DNA from: Synechococcales cyanobacterium PMM_0002
GTDB lineage: Bacteria > Cyanobacteriota > Cyanobacteriia > Elainellales > Elainellaceae
Length of the DNA stretch: 15,333 bases
Direction of reading: 5' to 3'
NCBI GenBank assembly: GCA_949127925.1
Contig: CASBQX010000234.1
Location: 1-15,333 of the forward strand
How positions within the stretch are numbered: the first letter of the stretch is position 1; each line of letters begins with the position of its first letter. Below the pieces are notes generated by a model. It did no database searches, was not told where the DNA came from, and worked only from the letters and a program-made list of their open reading frames with translations. The translations under genes were made by a program, and so were the position numbers. Shown in pieces: positions 1 through 6,811 of the stretch.

Positions 1-387
1 CCCGGCATTCGGATTGAACCTGACTTTTTAACGCCCAAACATTGGCTATTAGTGAGTACTAATCTACCCATGCGCGATCGCCAATTGGGGCTATCGGGTA
101 GCCCTCGCCATCGCGATTGGGAAGAGCGCATCCATCGCCGCAGTCAAGTCCAAGAGTTGGAGCAGCAACTCTCGCTGGTCGAGCAGGCAATTGAACGCCA
201 AATGCGGTCTGAAAGCGTTTTTGTGCCGCTTCTACCACATATTGACTTTGGCGATCTGGTGGAAGTGCGCGGGCAGCGGTTTCAGGTCACCGATGTCGGG
301 CTGCGCTATCTCAAGCTAACCGACGATCATGGCAAGGTGATTCGCTGCGAGATTGAGCAAGCGAAGCTGGTGAGTAAGGCGGCTTAG
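1..387 (+). CDS. Unrecognised protein, 3' part only (enters from left edge)
   Basis: The frame is open from base 1 to the TAG at 385-387, giving 128 codons with no upstream stop, so this is most likely the C-terminal part of a longer protein. A GTG at 52 could start a 111-residue protein, but it has no Shine-Dalgarno sequence and the codons before it read like protein (EPDFLTPKHWLLVS). The visible part has a basic stretch, a Glu/Gln-rich helix (QVQELEQQLSLVEQAIERQ, probably coiled coil), then a compact beta-rich end containing GDLVEVRGQRFQVTDVGLRY. That end loosely recalls a small beta-barrel such as the middle domain of MscS channels. However, no pore helix precedes it, so I do not assign that family. 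It ends 3 bases from the convergent CysQ-like gene. Function unknown. Confidence 0.6.
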   Translation, partial: PGIRIEPDFLTPKHWLLVSTNLPMRDRQLGLSGSPRHRDWEERIHRRSQVQELEQQLSLVEQAIERQMRSESVFVPLLPHIDFGDLVEVRGQRFQVTDVGLRYLKLTDDHGKVIRCEIEQAKLVSKAA

Positions 388-390
388 GCG

Positions 391-1299
391 TCACGCTCGA
401 TCTAGCTCGTCTAGAATGCGGCTGGCGGCGGCACAGAGCTGCTCGTGGCAGGCTCCGTTGCTGGCCATCAGCCCACCCCACTGGTTGACATCGCCTGTGT
501 TGTAGGTCAGGGGATCGCCATTAAAGTGGGTAAACTTCCCCCCCGCTTCGGTGAGAATCAGTTCGGGTGCGGCCATGTCCCAATCTTTGGGGGCAGATTT
601 GCCCGACAGGGAAATATAGACATCGGCGCGCTGATCGACGATCGCCGCAATTTTGCCGCCCACACTGCCGACCTGAAGCTGATTTTGGCAAGGTAGCTGT
701 TGCAGCATCGCTTTGAATCGCTCGTCGCGATGGGTGCGGCTGACCACTACCGAGAGGTCTGCGGGGCGATCGCAGTTCGACACACTTAACCGCTGCACCG
801 TGCCATCCGGCGTTTCCACAAACGCGCCGCCGCCCAAGGTGGCAAAATACTGGCGCTCTAGCTCAGGGCAGGTGACAATCGACAGTACGGGTCTGCCGCT
901 ATAGGTCAGCGCTAGGTGAAAGGCATATTCTCCAGTTTTGTCGATAAAGTCACGGGTGCCATCCAGCGGGTCAAGAATCCATACCCGCTCTTGTGGGAAC
1001 GGGGCAAACGACGCCTGCGATTTGTAGGTTTCTTCGCTCAGGTAGCCAAAATTCTCCATCCCCAATACGGAATGGAGATGGTCGAGCACGTAGCGGTTCA
1101 CGGCTAGGTCAGCGGCGGTGACAGGGCCATCTTTCTGGTTCTGAATCTCCAGTTCGCGGGCGGTGCCGTCTTGCCAGGGTTCACCCCGATAGTAGGCGCG
1201 CAAAATCTTGGCAGCTCCCCAGCCCAGGGCACGGGCGATCGCCAACAGTTCCTCAGCGGGCATCCCATCTACAGACGACAACGTGTCTACGGTTTCCAA
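391..1299 (-). CDS. cysQ: CysQ/inositol monophosphatase family phosphatase
   Basis: A Mg-dependent, Li-sensitive phosphatase fold. In this family members hydrolyse 3'-phosphoadenosine 5'-phosphate (pAp, by-product of sulfate assimilation) or inositol phosphates. Family signatures are clear: SEE metal ligands, the DPLDGTRDFI loop and, near the C-terminus, the second signature WDMAAPELILTEAGG. The DGTRDFI version (rather than DGTTNF) favours the CysQ/pAp branch, but substrate cannot be fixed from sequence. The frame is open back to a TTG at 1401, which would overlap cysS. I prefer the TTG at 1297-1299 because a perfect GAGGAG lies 6 bases upstream, giving about 302 residues. An ATG at 1261-1263 is the third option and has no good ribosome-binding site. 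The gene follows cysS with a 55-base gap, probably co-transcribed. A 15-bp tandem duplication covers the upstream region. Confidence 0.85.
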   Translation of the reverse strand: METVDTLSSVDGMPAEELLAIARALGWGAAKILRAYYRGEPWQDGTARELEIQNQKDGPVTAADLAVNRYVLDHLHSVLGMENFGYLSEETYKSQASFAPFPQERVWILDPLDGTRDFIDKTGEYAFHLALTYSGRPVLSIVTCPELERQYFATLGGGAFVETPDGTVQRLSVSNCDRPADLSVVVSRTHRDERFKAMLQQLPCQNQLQVGSVGGKIAAIVDQRADVYISLSGKSAPKDWDMAAPELILTEAGGKFTHFNGDPLTYNTGDVNQWGGLMASNGACHEQLCAAASRILDELDRA

Positions 1300-1302
1300 A
1301 CC

Positions 1303-1338
1303 AATCTCCTCAAAACTAATCTCCTCAAAACTAATCTC
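1303..1338. repeat. 15-bp tandem duplication carrying the cysQ ribosome-binding site
   Basis: The unit AATCTCCTCAAAACT occurs at 1303-1317 and 1318-1332, with a partial third copy (AATCTC) at 1333-1338. On the minus strand each full copy contains GAGGAG; the copy nearer the gene lies 6 bases before the TTG at 1299. If translation starts at 1401 instead, the repeat encodes the duplicated peptide ISFEE-ISFEE. Confidence 0.9.
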
Positions 1339-1354
1339 TGCCAAACCCTGCGGA

Positions 1355-2845
1355 TCACCCTGACTCGCGAATCCAGTCGGTGATCCCGCCCGGTTTGTCA
1401 ATCAGGCTAATGCCTTTGGCTTTTAGCTGATCCCGGATGCGATCGCCCTCTGCCCAATTCTTGGCTTGCTTGGCCACTGCCCGCTGCTGAATTAGTGCGG
1501 CAATCTCAGCCTCCTGTAGGGGCGCTGCGCGCTGCGCCCCCACGTCGGGACTAGCGGCCAATCCCAAAATCTGTGCCAGTACCACCAGGGTTTGCCACTG
1601 GCTCCGCAGGGTTTGGGGATCAGCCAGGGTTTTGCCGTCGTGGGTGAGGCGATTGCTTTCTTTCTGCAAGTCTTTGGCCAGCTCAAACAGCACCGTCAGC
1701 GCTCCCGGCGTGTTGATGTCATCATCCATCGATTCACGAAATCGGCGCACGGCCTTACTGTCTTCTGGCATCCGCATATATTCGGGATTGCCAAAGGAGC
1801 TGTCGTCTACATCGCTGTAGCCCAACTGCTGGCCGTGCTTATAGCCAAACAGCAGCCCGTCGCGCATGGTGTCCCAGGACTTGTGAGCGGAGGCGATCGC
1901 CTCCGTTGTAAAGTCGAGCGGGCGGCGGTAGGTGGCCTGCAAAATAAATAGCCGGACTGCCATCGGGTTGGCTCCATCTCGATCCAGCAGATCGCGAATG
2001 GTGGTGAAATTGCCCAGCGACTTGGACATTTTTTCACCATTCACCGTCACCATGCCGTTATGCATCCAGTAGCGCGACAGCGGCTGCCCGGTCGACGCTT
2101 CAGACTGAGCGATTTCATTTTCGTGGTGTGGGAAGATCAGGTCATTGCCGCCTGCGTGGATGTCGATCGTGTCACCGAGGCGATCGCGCACCATGGCCGA
2201 GCATTCAATGTGCCAGCCCGGACGCCCCGATCCCCACGGCGATTCCCAGGCCGGTTCTCCTGGCTTGGCCGCTTTCCACAGGGCAAAGTCAGACGGATCT
2301 CGTTTCTTCGGCGCATCAAGATCGGCTGCATCCACCCGGCCGCTAGCTCCTGCCTGCATGTCTTCTAGCTTGCGGCCAGACAGCTTGCCATAGCCCGCAA
2401 AGCTATGCACCGCATAATACACGTCTCCGTTAGCCGGATAGGCGTAGCCCTTCTGTTCTAGTTCGTGCACCAGCCGCTTAATTCCATCCAGCGTATGAGT
2501 CGCCCGTGGATATTCGTCCGCCTCCATCACATTCAGCCGCGCCATATCTTCAAAATAGGCTTGGATGAAGCGCTCCGATACCGCTGCCATCGACGATCCC
2601 TCAGCTCGTGCCCGGTTAAGAATCTTGTCGTCAATGTCTGTAAAGTTCTGCACATAGCGCACCTCATAGCCGCGCCATGCTAGGTATCGCCGCACCACAT
2701 CCCAAACAATGCAGGCCCGAGCATGGCCGACATGGCAGTGATCATACACAGTCACGCCGCAGTAATACATCTTCACCTTGCCAGCCTCTAGCGGCTCAAA
2801 CGGTTCTTTGCGGCGGGTGAGAGTGTTATAAAGCGTTAGGGTCAT
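1355..2845 (-). CDS. cysS: Cysteine--tRNA ligase
   Basis: Charges tRNA-Cys with cysteine in the cytoplasm. This is a class I synthetase with all key elements. The HIGH-type signature is HVGH (38-41), inside CGVTVYDHCHVGHAR. The KMSKS loop is at 272-276. The zinc ligands C29, C215, H240 and E244 have spacing that matches the well-studied E. coli enzyme over the last three. The C-terminus has the DALR-type helical region and ends WIRESG. At 496 residues it is slightly longer than the roughly 460 of E. coli; part of the extra length is a short segment (GAQRAAPL) encoded by a GC-rich hairpin, between the DALR region and the C-terminal tail. ATG start; there is no purine-rich ribosome-binding site, the leader being pyrimidine-rich on the sense strand. 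It is the first gene of a likely two-gene unit with cysQ. Confidence 0.98.
   Translation of the reverse strand: MTLTLYNTLTRRKEPFEPLEAGKVKMYYCGVTVYDHCHVGHARACIVWDVVRRYLAWRGYEVRYVQNFTDIDDKILNRARAEGSSMAAVSERFIQAYFEDMARLNVMEADEYPRATHTLDGIKRLVHELEQKGYAYPANGDVYYAVHSFAGYGKLSGRKLEDMQAGASGRVDAADLDAPKKRDPSDFALWKAAKPGEPAWESPWGSGRPGWHIECSAMVRDRLGDTIDIHAGGNDLIFPHHENEIAQSEASTGQPLSRYWMHNGMVTVNGEKMSKSLGNFTTIRDLLDRDGANPMAVRLFILQATYRRPLDFTTEAIASAHKSWDTMRDGLLFGYKHGQQLGYSDVDDSSFGNPEYMRMPEDSKAVRRFRESMDDDINTPGALTVLFELAKDLQKESNRLTHDGKTLADPQTLRSQWQTLVVLAQILGLAASPDVGAQRAAPLQEAEIAALIQQRAVAKQAKNWAEGDRIRDQLKAKGISLIDKPGGITDWIRESG
1519..1540. repeat. GC-rich inverted repeat inside cysS
   Basis: GGGGCGC at 1519-1525 and GCGCCCC at 1534-1540 form a perfect 7-bp stem around an 8-base loop made of more CGC. 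It lies in frame in the variable 3' part of cysS and encodes the low-complexity stretch GAQRAAPL. It looks like a small palindromic element that inserted without breaking the gene. Confidence 0.6.
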
Positions 2846-2892
2846 GAGTGCTGGGGAGGGGACGTCAAGTTTGTGGAATACCGTGCTTTCGG

Positions 2893-2931
2893 TTATTTCG
2901 TTAGTTTATTTCGTTAGTTTATTTCGTTAAC
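2893..2931. repeat. Three tandem copies of a 13-bp unit
   Basis: TTATTTCGTTAGT is repeated at 2893-2905 and 2906-2918 exactly; the third copy, 2919-2931, ends AAC instead of AGT. It lies in the divergent region about 50 bases upstream of cysS. Possibly replication slippage. No known operator was recognised. Confidence 0.9.
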
Positions 2932-3007
2932 GGCCTTGCGCCAGGTAGTTCTCAACCCAACAACCTGCGCCAGCGGCAACTAAAAATCGCGGTGTAAGGA
3001 ATCGCTA

Positions 3008-3013
3008 TATAAT
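3008..3013 (+). promoter_or_regulatory. Candidate -10 box for the COG0523 GTPase gene
   Basis: A consensus TATAAT sits at 3008-3013 in an AT-rich patch (GCTATATAATAAATGC). No good -35 hexamer lies 16-18 bases upstream. Transcription from here would give a leader of about 110 bases containing two small hairpins: AGCCG-CTT-CGGCT at 3023-3035, and a nested TAGC/GCTA plus GGAG/CTCC stem at 3047-3069. COG0523 genes are often controlled by the zinc repressor Zur, but I could not identify a convincing Zur box. Confidence 0.4.
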
Positions 3014-3130
3014 AAATGCTTAAGCCGCTTCGGCTAGGACTCTGCATAGCGGGAGTAACTCCTTTGCTAGCATACTCCTCTGCTGGATGTCTTAACCATC
3101 AATCCCCTGACGTTCTCAGCTTGCTGCACC

Positions 3131-4372
3131 ATGCAATCCGCCGTTACTCCTCAGCAATCGTCTCCTCTGTCCCCCGTCATGGATGACTCTAAGCGGGGGC
3201 TTCCAGTGACCATCATTACGGGCTTTTTGGGCAGCGGTAAGACCACCCTGCTAAACCACATTTTGACCAATCAGCAGGGCTTGAAAACTGCTGTTTTGGT
3301 GAATGAATTTGGTGAAATTGGCATTGACAACGAACTGATTGTCTCTACCGACGCCGACACCAACATGGTAGAACTGAGCAACGGCTGCATCTGCTGCACC
3401 ATCAATAACGATTTAATGGAAGCCGTCTACAAGATTTTAGAGCGGCAAGATCAAATTGACTACTTAGTCGTAGAAACAACAGGGCTAGCCGACCCGCTTC
3501 CGGTCGCCCTCACGTTTTTAGGCACAGAGCTGCGCGACCTCACCCGGCTAGATTCGATTGTGACGGTGGTAGATGCGGAAAACTACAGCCTGGATTTGTT
3601 CAATAGCGAAGCCGCCCACAACCAAATTGCCTACGGCGACATCATTCTACTCAACAAGGTAGACCTGGTAGACGAGGCAGACTTGGACTCCCTCGAAGTC
3701 AAAATTCGAGATGTGAAAGAAGGGGCGCGGATTCTGCGCACCAATCATTCGGAAGTGCCCCTGCCGCTGATTCTCAGCGTGGGTCTATTTGAAACCGATA
3801 AATATTTTGGTGCCGATGCTAAAGCGCACGACCATGATCATGCTCATCACGAGCATGATCATCATGAGCACGATCATCACGAGCACGACCCTGCCCATAG
3901 CCATAGCGAGCACGACGGGCACGGGCACGATGACCACGACCATGCGTCCCATGCCGAGCATGACGATCACTCTGCCTGCGACCACGATCACGGGCACTGT
4001 GAGCACGACCACGTCGAGCCACAGCACCACCACTCCGATCACTTAGCGATCGACGGGTTTACCTCCGTTTCCATCCAGAGCGATCGCCCCTTCGCTATCA
4101 AGAAATTCCAGAACTTCCTCGATCACCAGCTCACCAGCTCGGTTTTTCGCGCCAAAGGCATTCTCTGGTTTGATGAAAGCCCCAAACGCCACATTTTCCA
4201 CCTCAGCGGCAAGCGGTTCTCCCTAGACGACAGCGAATGGAAAACCACTCCTAAAAACCAGCTCGTCCTGATTGGCCAAAATCTAGATCACGACATGCTG
4301 CGATCGCAAATTGAAGCCTGCTTCTGCGTTCCCTCCACCAACCGAGGACGCGGTTTTGGCAGAAAGGGGTAG
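3131..4372 (+). CDS. CobW/COG0523-family metal GTPase with His-rich domain
   Basis: A G3E-family P-loop GTPase, a class of metallochaperones that use GTP to hand metal (often zinc) to target enzymes. Visible in order: Walker A GFLGSGKT (31-38), the CxCC metal motif CICC (86-89), the ETTGLADP switch region (115-122), NKVD guanine specificity (175-178), a His-rich segment at 233-304 and a CobW C-terminal domain from about 308. The His-rich segment holds 31 His in 72 residues plus two Cys, mixed with Asp and Glu, as in zinc-linked YciC/ZagA-like members. With no cobaltochelatase genes beside it, zinc delivery or storage is likelier than cobalamin synthesis, although cobS lies 2.4 kb away. ATG at 3131 is assumed; a second ATG at codon 17 (3179) lies closer to the GTPase core, and neither has a strong ribosome-binding site. 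Confidence 0.93.
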   Translation: MQSAVTPQQSSPLSPVMDDSKRGLPVTIITGFLGSGKTTLLNHILTNQQGLKTAVLVNEFGEIGIDNELIVSTDADTNMVELSNGCICCTINNDLMEAVYKILERQDQIDYLVVETTGLADPLPVALTFLGTELRDLTRLDSIVTVVDAENYSLDLFNSEAAHNQIAYGDIILLNKVDLVDEADLDSLEVKIRDVKEGARILRTNHSEVPLPLILSVGLFETDKYFGADAKAHDHDHAHHEHDHHEHDHHEHDPAHSHSEHDGHGHDDHDHASHAEHDDHSACDHDHGHCEHDHVEPQHHHSDHLAIDGFTSVSIQSDRPFAIKKFQNFLDHQLTSSVFRAKGILWFDESPKRHIFHLSGKRFSLDDSEWKTTPKNQLVLIGQNLDHDMLRSQIEACFCVPSTNRGRGFGRKG

Positions 4373-4420
4373 AGATAGATCTGCCCCAGTACAGCACGAC
4401 GGAAGTTTGCCTACATTTGA

Positions 4421-4462
4421 ACAAGGGGCTTAAGCCCCTTGTCTGCTTAAGCCCCTTGTCTG
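4421..4462. repeat. Perfect 22-bp palindrome overlapping a 17-bp tandem repeat
   Basis: A perfect palindrome at 4421-4442 is built from ACAAGGGGCTT and its reverse complement. The 17-mer CTTAAGCCCCTTGTCTG occurs at 4429-4445 and again at 4446-4462, so the right arm is duplicated. It lies 48 bases after the stop of the GTPase gene and before the end of convergent tgt. A terminator role is plausible from its position, but there is no T-run. It also resembles dispersed palindromes seen between genes in cyanobacteria. Confidence 0.85.
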
Positions 4463-4484
4463 GGGAGCCTGTAATAGTAGCCGC

Positions 4485-4525
4485 ATTCGCGTAGCTTGCT
4501 TCTCGGAACGAGTACGCCAACGCGA
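4485..4525. repeat. Nested inverted repeat of cyanobacterial interspersed type
   Basis: The outer arms TTCGCGT (4485-4491) and ACGCGAA (4519-4525) enclose an inner hairpin CTCG-GAA-CGAG (4501-4511). GCGTA at 4488-4492 can alternatively pair with TACGC at 4512-4516. The composition resembles the short TTCGCGTAGC-type repeats scattered in Nostoc-like genomes (from memory, not searched). It lies just past the tgt stop codon. Confidence 0.65.
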
Positions 4526-4539
4526 ACATCCCGTATCCC

Positions 4540-5652
4540 TCACTCCTCCTCCTGCTTATTCAGCCAGTGAGCAAATTCGGTGGTGAAGCGATCGCCCAAA
4601 ATCGCGTCTCGAATCCGCTGGGTAAAATTGACCAGTTCAGTGATGTTGTGGATTGAGATTAGGGTAAACGCCAATAGCTCGCGGGCATGCAGCAGATGGC
4701 TGAGATAGGCACGGCTGAAGGTTTGGCAGGTATAGCAGGGACAGGTTTCATCGAGCGGCGTAAAGTCTTCCCGGAAGCGATTGTTTTTTAGGTTCCAGCG
4801 ATCGCCCTGCACCAACGCTGCCCCGTGCCGCGCCAGCCGGGTAGGAATCACGCAGTCAAATAAATCAATCCCAGCCGCGATCGCCTGCACCATTTCGCGG
4901 TGAGTCCCTACGCCCATCAGGTAGCGGGGTTTGTCGTCTGGCAGTAAGGGCGTCGTTGCTGTGACAATTTTTTCAATCAGCTCGGCGGGTTCACCAACGC
5001 TAACCCCGCCAATGGCATAGCCAGGAGTGTCGAGTTGGGCGATCGCCGCAGCGGCCTGCTGGCGGAGGTCTAAATACACCCCCCCTTGCACAATTGGGAA
5101 AAGCGCCTGATCCAGACGTTGGTGCGCCGCCACACAGCGCTCCAGCCAGCGATAGGTGCGATCGGTCGCCAGCTTGACGGCTTCCCGCTCGGCAGGATAG
5201 GGCGGGCATTCGTCAAATGCCATAATCACATCGGCACCGAGGGCATTTTGAATCTGCATCGACCGCTCGGGCGTCAGGTTGATAATCTGCCCGTCACGGG
5301 GCGACTTAAACTGCACGCCTGCCTCGGTAATCGAGCGCATCTCGCTGAGGCTAAATACTTGGAACCCGCCTGAATCCGTCAAAATTGGCCCATCCCAACC
5401 CATAAAGCGGTGTAGCCCCCCCGCCGCCGCCACAATGCCCTCACCTGGTTGCAGATGCAAGTGGTAAGTGTTGGCCAAAATCATCTGTGCTCCTGTCGCT
5501 CGGAGCTGGTCGGGCGCAACGGTCTTGACATTGGCCAGCGTTCCAACTGGCATAAACCTAGGCGTTTCTACGATGCCGTGGGGCGTGGAGAAAACACCCG
5601 CCCGCGCTTTGGTATGACTACAGGTAGCTTGTTTTTGAAATGAAAAACCCAC
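4540..5652 (-). CDS. tgt: tRNA-guanine(34) transglycosylase
   Basis: Exchanges guanine at the wobble position of GUN anticodons for the queuosine precursor. The family core is intact: TDSGGFQVFSL with D93, the GGVSVG loop (215-220), the catalytic Asp in LFDCVIPTR (D266), and the zinc site C304, C306, C309 and H335. The C304-to-H335 spacing of 31 equals that of the Zymomonas enzyme. At 370 residues it has normal length. The start is a GTG at 5650-5652 giving GFSFQ; no strong ribosome-binding site precedes it. The gene is convergent with the GTPase gene, with a repeat cluster between. No other queuosine genes are in the window, so whether this cell makes or salvages the precursor cannot be said. 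Confidence 0.97.
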   Translation of the reverse strand: MGFSFQKQATCSHTKARAGVFSTPHGIVETPRFMPVGTLANVKTVAPDQLRATGAQMILANTYHLHLQPGEGIVAAAGGLHRFMGWDGPILTDSGGFQVFSLSEMRSITEAGVQFKSPRDGQIINLTPERSMQIQNALGADVIMAFDECPPYPAEREAVKLATDRTYRWLERCVAAHQRLDQALFPIVQGGVYLDLRQQAAAAIAQLDTPGYAIGGVSVGEPAELIEKIVTATTPLLPDDKPRYLMGVGTHREMVQAIAAGIDLFDCVIPTRLARHGAALVQGDRWNLKNNRFREDFTPLDETCPCYTCQTFSRAYLSHLLHARELLAFTLISIHNITELVNFTQRIRDAILGDRFTTEFAHWLNKQEEE

Positions 5653-5772
5653 GTGACTAAAACATCACTCCAAAGTAAGGATCGAGAACCAGTTAACGTC
5701 TGCTTGGTTCTTGTGGACGATTGTTTCGCACCGCTTTCACAAAAACGCTCAGGCTTCAGTCAGTCTACGATC

Positions 5773-5793
5773 CTAAACTGTAAACACGTTTAG
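5773..5793. repeat. Small inverted repeat between tgt and the next gene
   Basis: CTAAAC at 5773-5778 and GTTTAG at 5788-5793 form a 6-bp dyad around 9 bases. A second pair, GAACCA (5686-5691) and TGGTTC (5705-5710), lies closer to tgt. Either could be part of a weak terminator for the upstream minus-strand gene or an operator for tgt. No T-run decides it. Confidence 0.35.
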
Positions 5794-5833
5794 TTTTGGC
5801 AAAACCCAAAGTTCTGTAGTTTTGTTAAGCGGG

Positions 5834-6292
5834 TCAAAACGAAAAATTCTCTTCATCATCGATGCGAACATCCCATCCAGCAGAAAGCACTTCGGTGACA
5901 ACGGCTTCCAGTGCCGCCGCATTTAACCGTCGCGTACTTTGTTCTTCTACGGGGTTGGATACCGGAATCAGACGCAGCTGACGGTTCTCTTGAACCAAAT
6001 CAAAACAGGATTGATTGTTGTCTAGCTGCTTTAGCTCTAAATAATCGAAGCTGTGGACGTTGAGGTACAGAGTTCGATTAGCCACCAACGTCGAGCATTG
6101 AGGGTCAGAGAACACCTCCATTACATACCCATCACTCTCGCTGCCAGCAACGCCATCCTGAATGTAGCAATAGCGCACGCGGCTCAGGTCAGAAAGTAGA
6201 CGTTGAATATCTTGCTTGTTAACCACAATACCTGTGTCAACAATACAAGGAGCAGGAAGCTTAGCGTTTCCGGAGGATTGATTGTGGCTCAT
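5834..6292 (-). CDS. Unrecognised protein of 152 residues
   Basis: I do not recognise a named family. The protein looks genuine: balanced composition, 152 codons, and cyanobacterial codon usage on a strand without competing frames. Visible traits: a short polar N-terminus; a central part with alternating hydrophobic residues (RVRYCYIQDG, TLYLNVHSFDYLEL) that suggests a mixed alpha/beta soluble domain; and an acidic end, DDEENFSF. There is no signal peptide or membrane segment. Four scattered Cys residues form no metal motif. ATG start with no clear ribosome-binding site. It stands alone, 181 bases from tgt on the same strand and divergent from cobS across a 519-base gap. I expect homologues restricted to cyanobacteria, which is inference from style only. 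Confidence 0.75.
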   Translation of the reverse strand: MSHNQSSGNAKLPAPCIVDTGIVVNKQDIQRLLSDLSRVRYCYIQDGVAGSESDGYVMEVFSDPQCSTLVANRTLYLNVHSFDYLELKQLDNNQSCFDLVQENRQLRLIPVSNPVEEQSTRRLNAAALEAVVTEVLSAGWDVRIDDEENFSF

Positions 6293-6303
6293 ATCTAGAA
6301 AAT

Positions 6304-6332
6304 ATTACAGAGTAGCCAGACTTAAACGTCTA
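6304..6332 (-). promoter_or_regulatory. Possible sigma-70 promoter for the 152-residue gene
   Basis: On the minus strand TAGACG (4 of 6 matches to the -35 consensus) and TGTAAT (5 of 6 to the -10 consensus) are 17 bases apart. The start of transcription would fall about 5 bases before the ATG, giving a nearly leaderless message, which fits the absence of a ribosome-binding site. Two copies of TCTAGAAAA flank it (6295-6303 and 6331-6339). Confidence 0.3.
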
Positions 6333-6641
6333 GAAAAATGAAACAGCATGACTGGCAGGGGAGGGTGGCCTGCACACCGGAGAGAGATTTAATGTAAATG
6401 AAGCAAAGAATTTGAACATCGTCTTGATTAAAGCAATATCCAAAAAGGTGTCAGACAATGATAACTTTTAGGATGGGCAGGGCAACTTACTTAAGGGATA
6501 TACTAGCGGCGCAATCAGTCATCCGGTGAGCCTGTATTGGCGAACTGCCAAAAAACACAACTGCCCTGGAAGAGAAAAGCCTCCCAGAGAGACGAAGTAT
6601 TTACCAATAGTATCTCAATATTTTCTGAGTAGCCTGATACA

Positions 6642-6681
6642 AAATCCTAAAAGTAAAGCTTGGAAATTACTTTAGGGATTT
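6642..6681. repeat. Strong imperfect hairpin upstream of cobS
   Basis: Left arm AAATCCTAAAAGTAA (6642-6656) and right arm TTACTTTAGGGATTT (6667-6681) pair over 15 positions with one G-U wobble and one A-A mismatch; the loop is AGCTTGGAAA. The left arm is also exactly complementary over 11 bases to 6464-6474, so two mutually exclusive structures are possible. Confidence 0.75.
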
Positions 6682-6811
6682 AGGTGCGTGCCCTGGCAAC
6701 AGCACTACCCAGATTATGATGGCAATTTGTGGAACGAGATTCCGCCTTCTGGCTGAACCTATTTTTTGAGCCATATGGTAAGCCGGGTAGATATACACCC
6801 CGAACCGACCT

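Larger units (their letters stand above)
6293..6811. other. 519-base non-coding region with inverted repeats
   Basis: No convincing coding frame on either strand. The sequence is AT-richer than its neighbours and holds several pairings. The 15-base arms 6642-6656 and 6667-6681 form a hairpin with 14 pairs (one a G-U wobble) and one mismatch. ACTTTTAGGAT (6464-6474) is exactly complementary to 6644-6654. CAGGGCA (6478-6484) pairs with TGCCCTG (6562-6568). TTGGC (6537-6541) pairs with GCCAA (6547-6551). The region could be an RNA gene, a long structured leader for cobS, or a decayed small element. I searched by eye for RNase P RNA, tmRNA, SRP RNA and cobalamin-riboswitch signatures and did not find them. 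Confidence 0.5.

Noticed and set aside
2893..2931. CRISPR array
   Set aside because: Units are only 13 bp and directly adjacent, with no spacers and no cas genes.
3785..4046. Open frames on both strands in the His-rich part of the GTPase gene
   Set aside because: They come from the repetitive CAC/GAC codons and read as low-complexity Met/Val/Thr or Arg strings.
4251..4529. Minus-strand open frame of 92 codons over the end of the GTPase gene
   Set aside because: It overlaps a well-supported gene and runs through both intergenic repeats; no protein-like conservation signal.
6537..6556. Intrinsic terminator (TTGGC-GAACT-GCCAA followed by A-run)
   Set aside because: On the plus strand the stem is followed by A rather than T, and on the minus strand the T-run comes before the stem, so the order is wrong on both strands.
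6464..6654. Insertion element with 11-bp terminal inverted repeats
   Set aside because: The arms are exact, but there is no target-site duplication and no coding content; an RNA fold explains the pairing equally well.
6640..6811. Cobalamin riboswitch upstream of cobS
   Set aside because: The gene choice makes it attractive, but I could not find the B12-box (GCCACTG-like) or the GCAACTG core in the right order.
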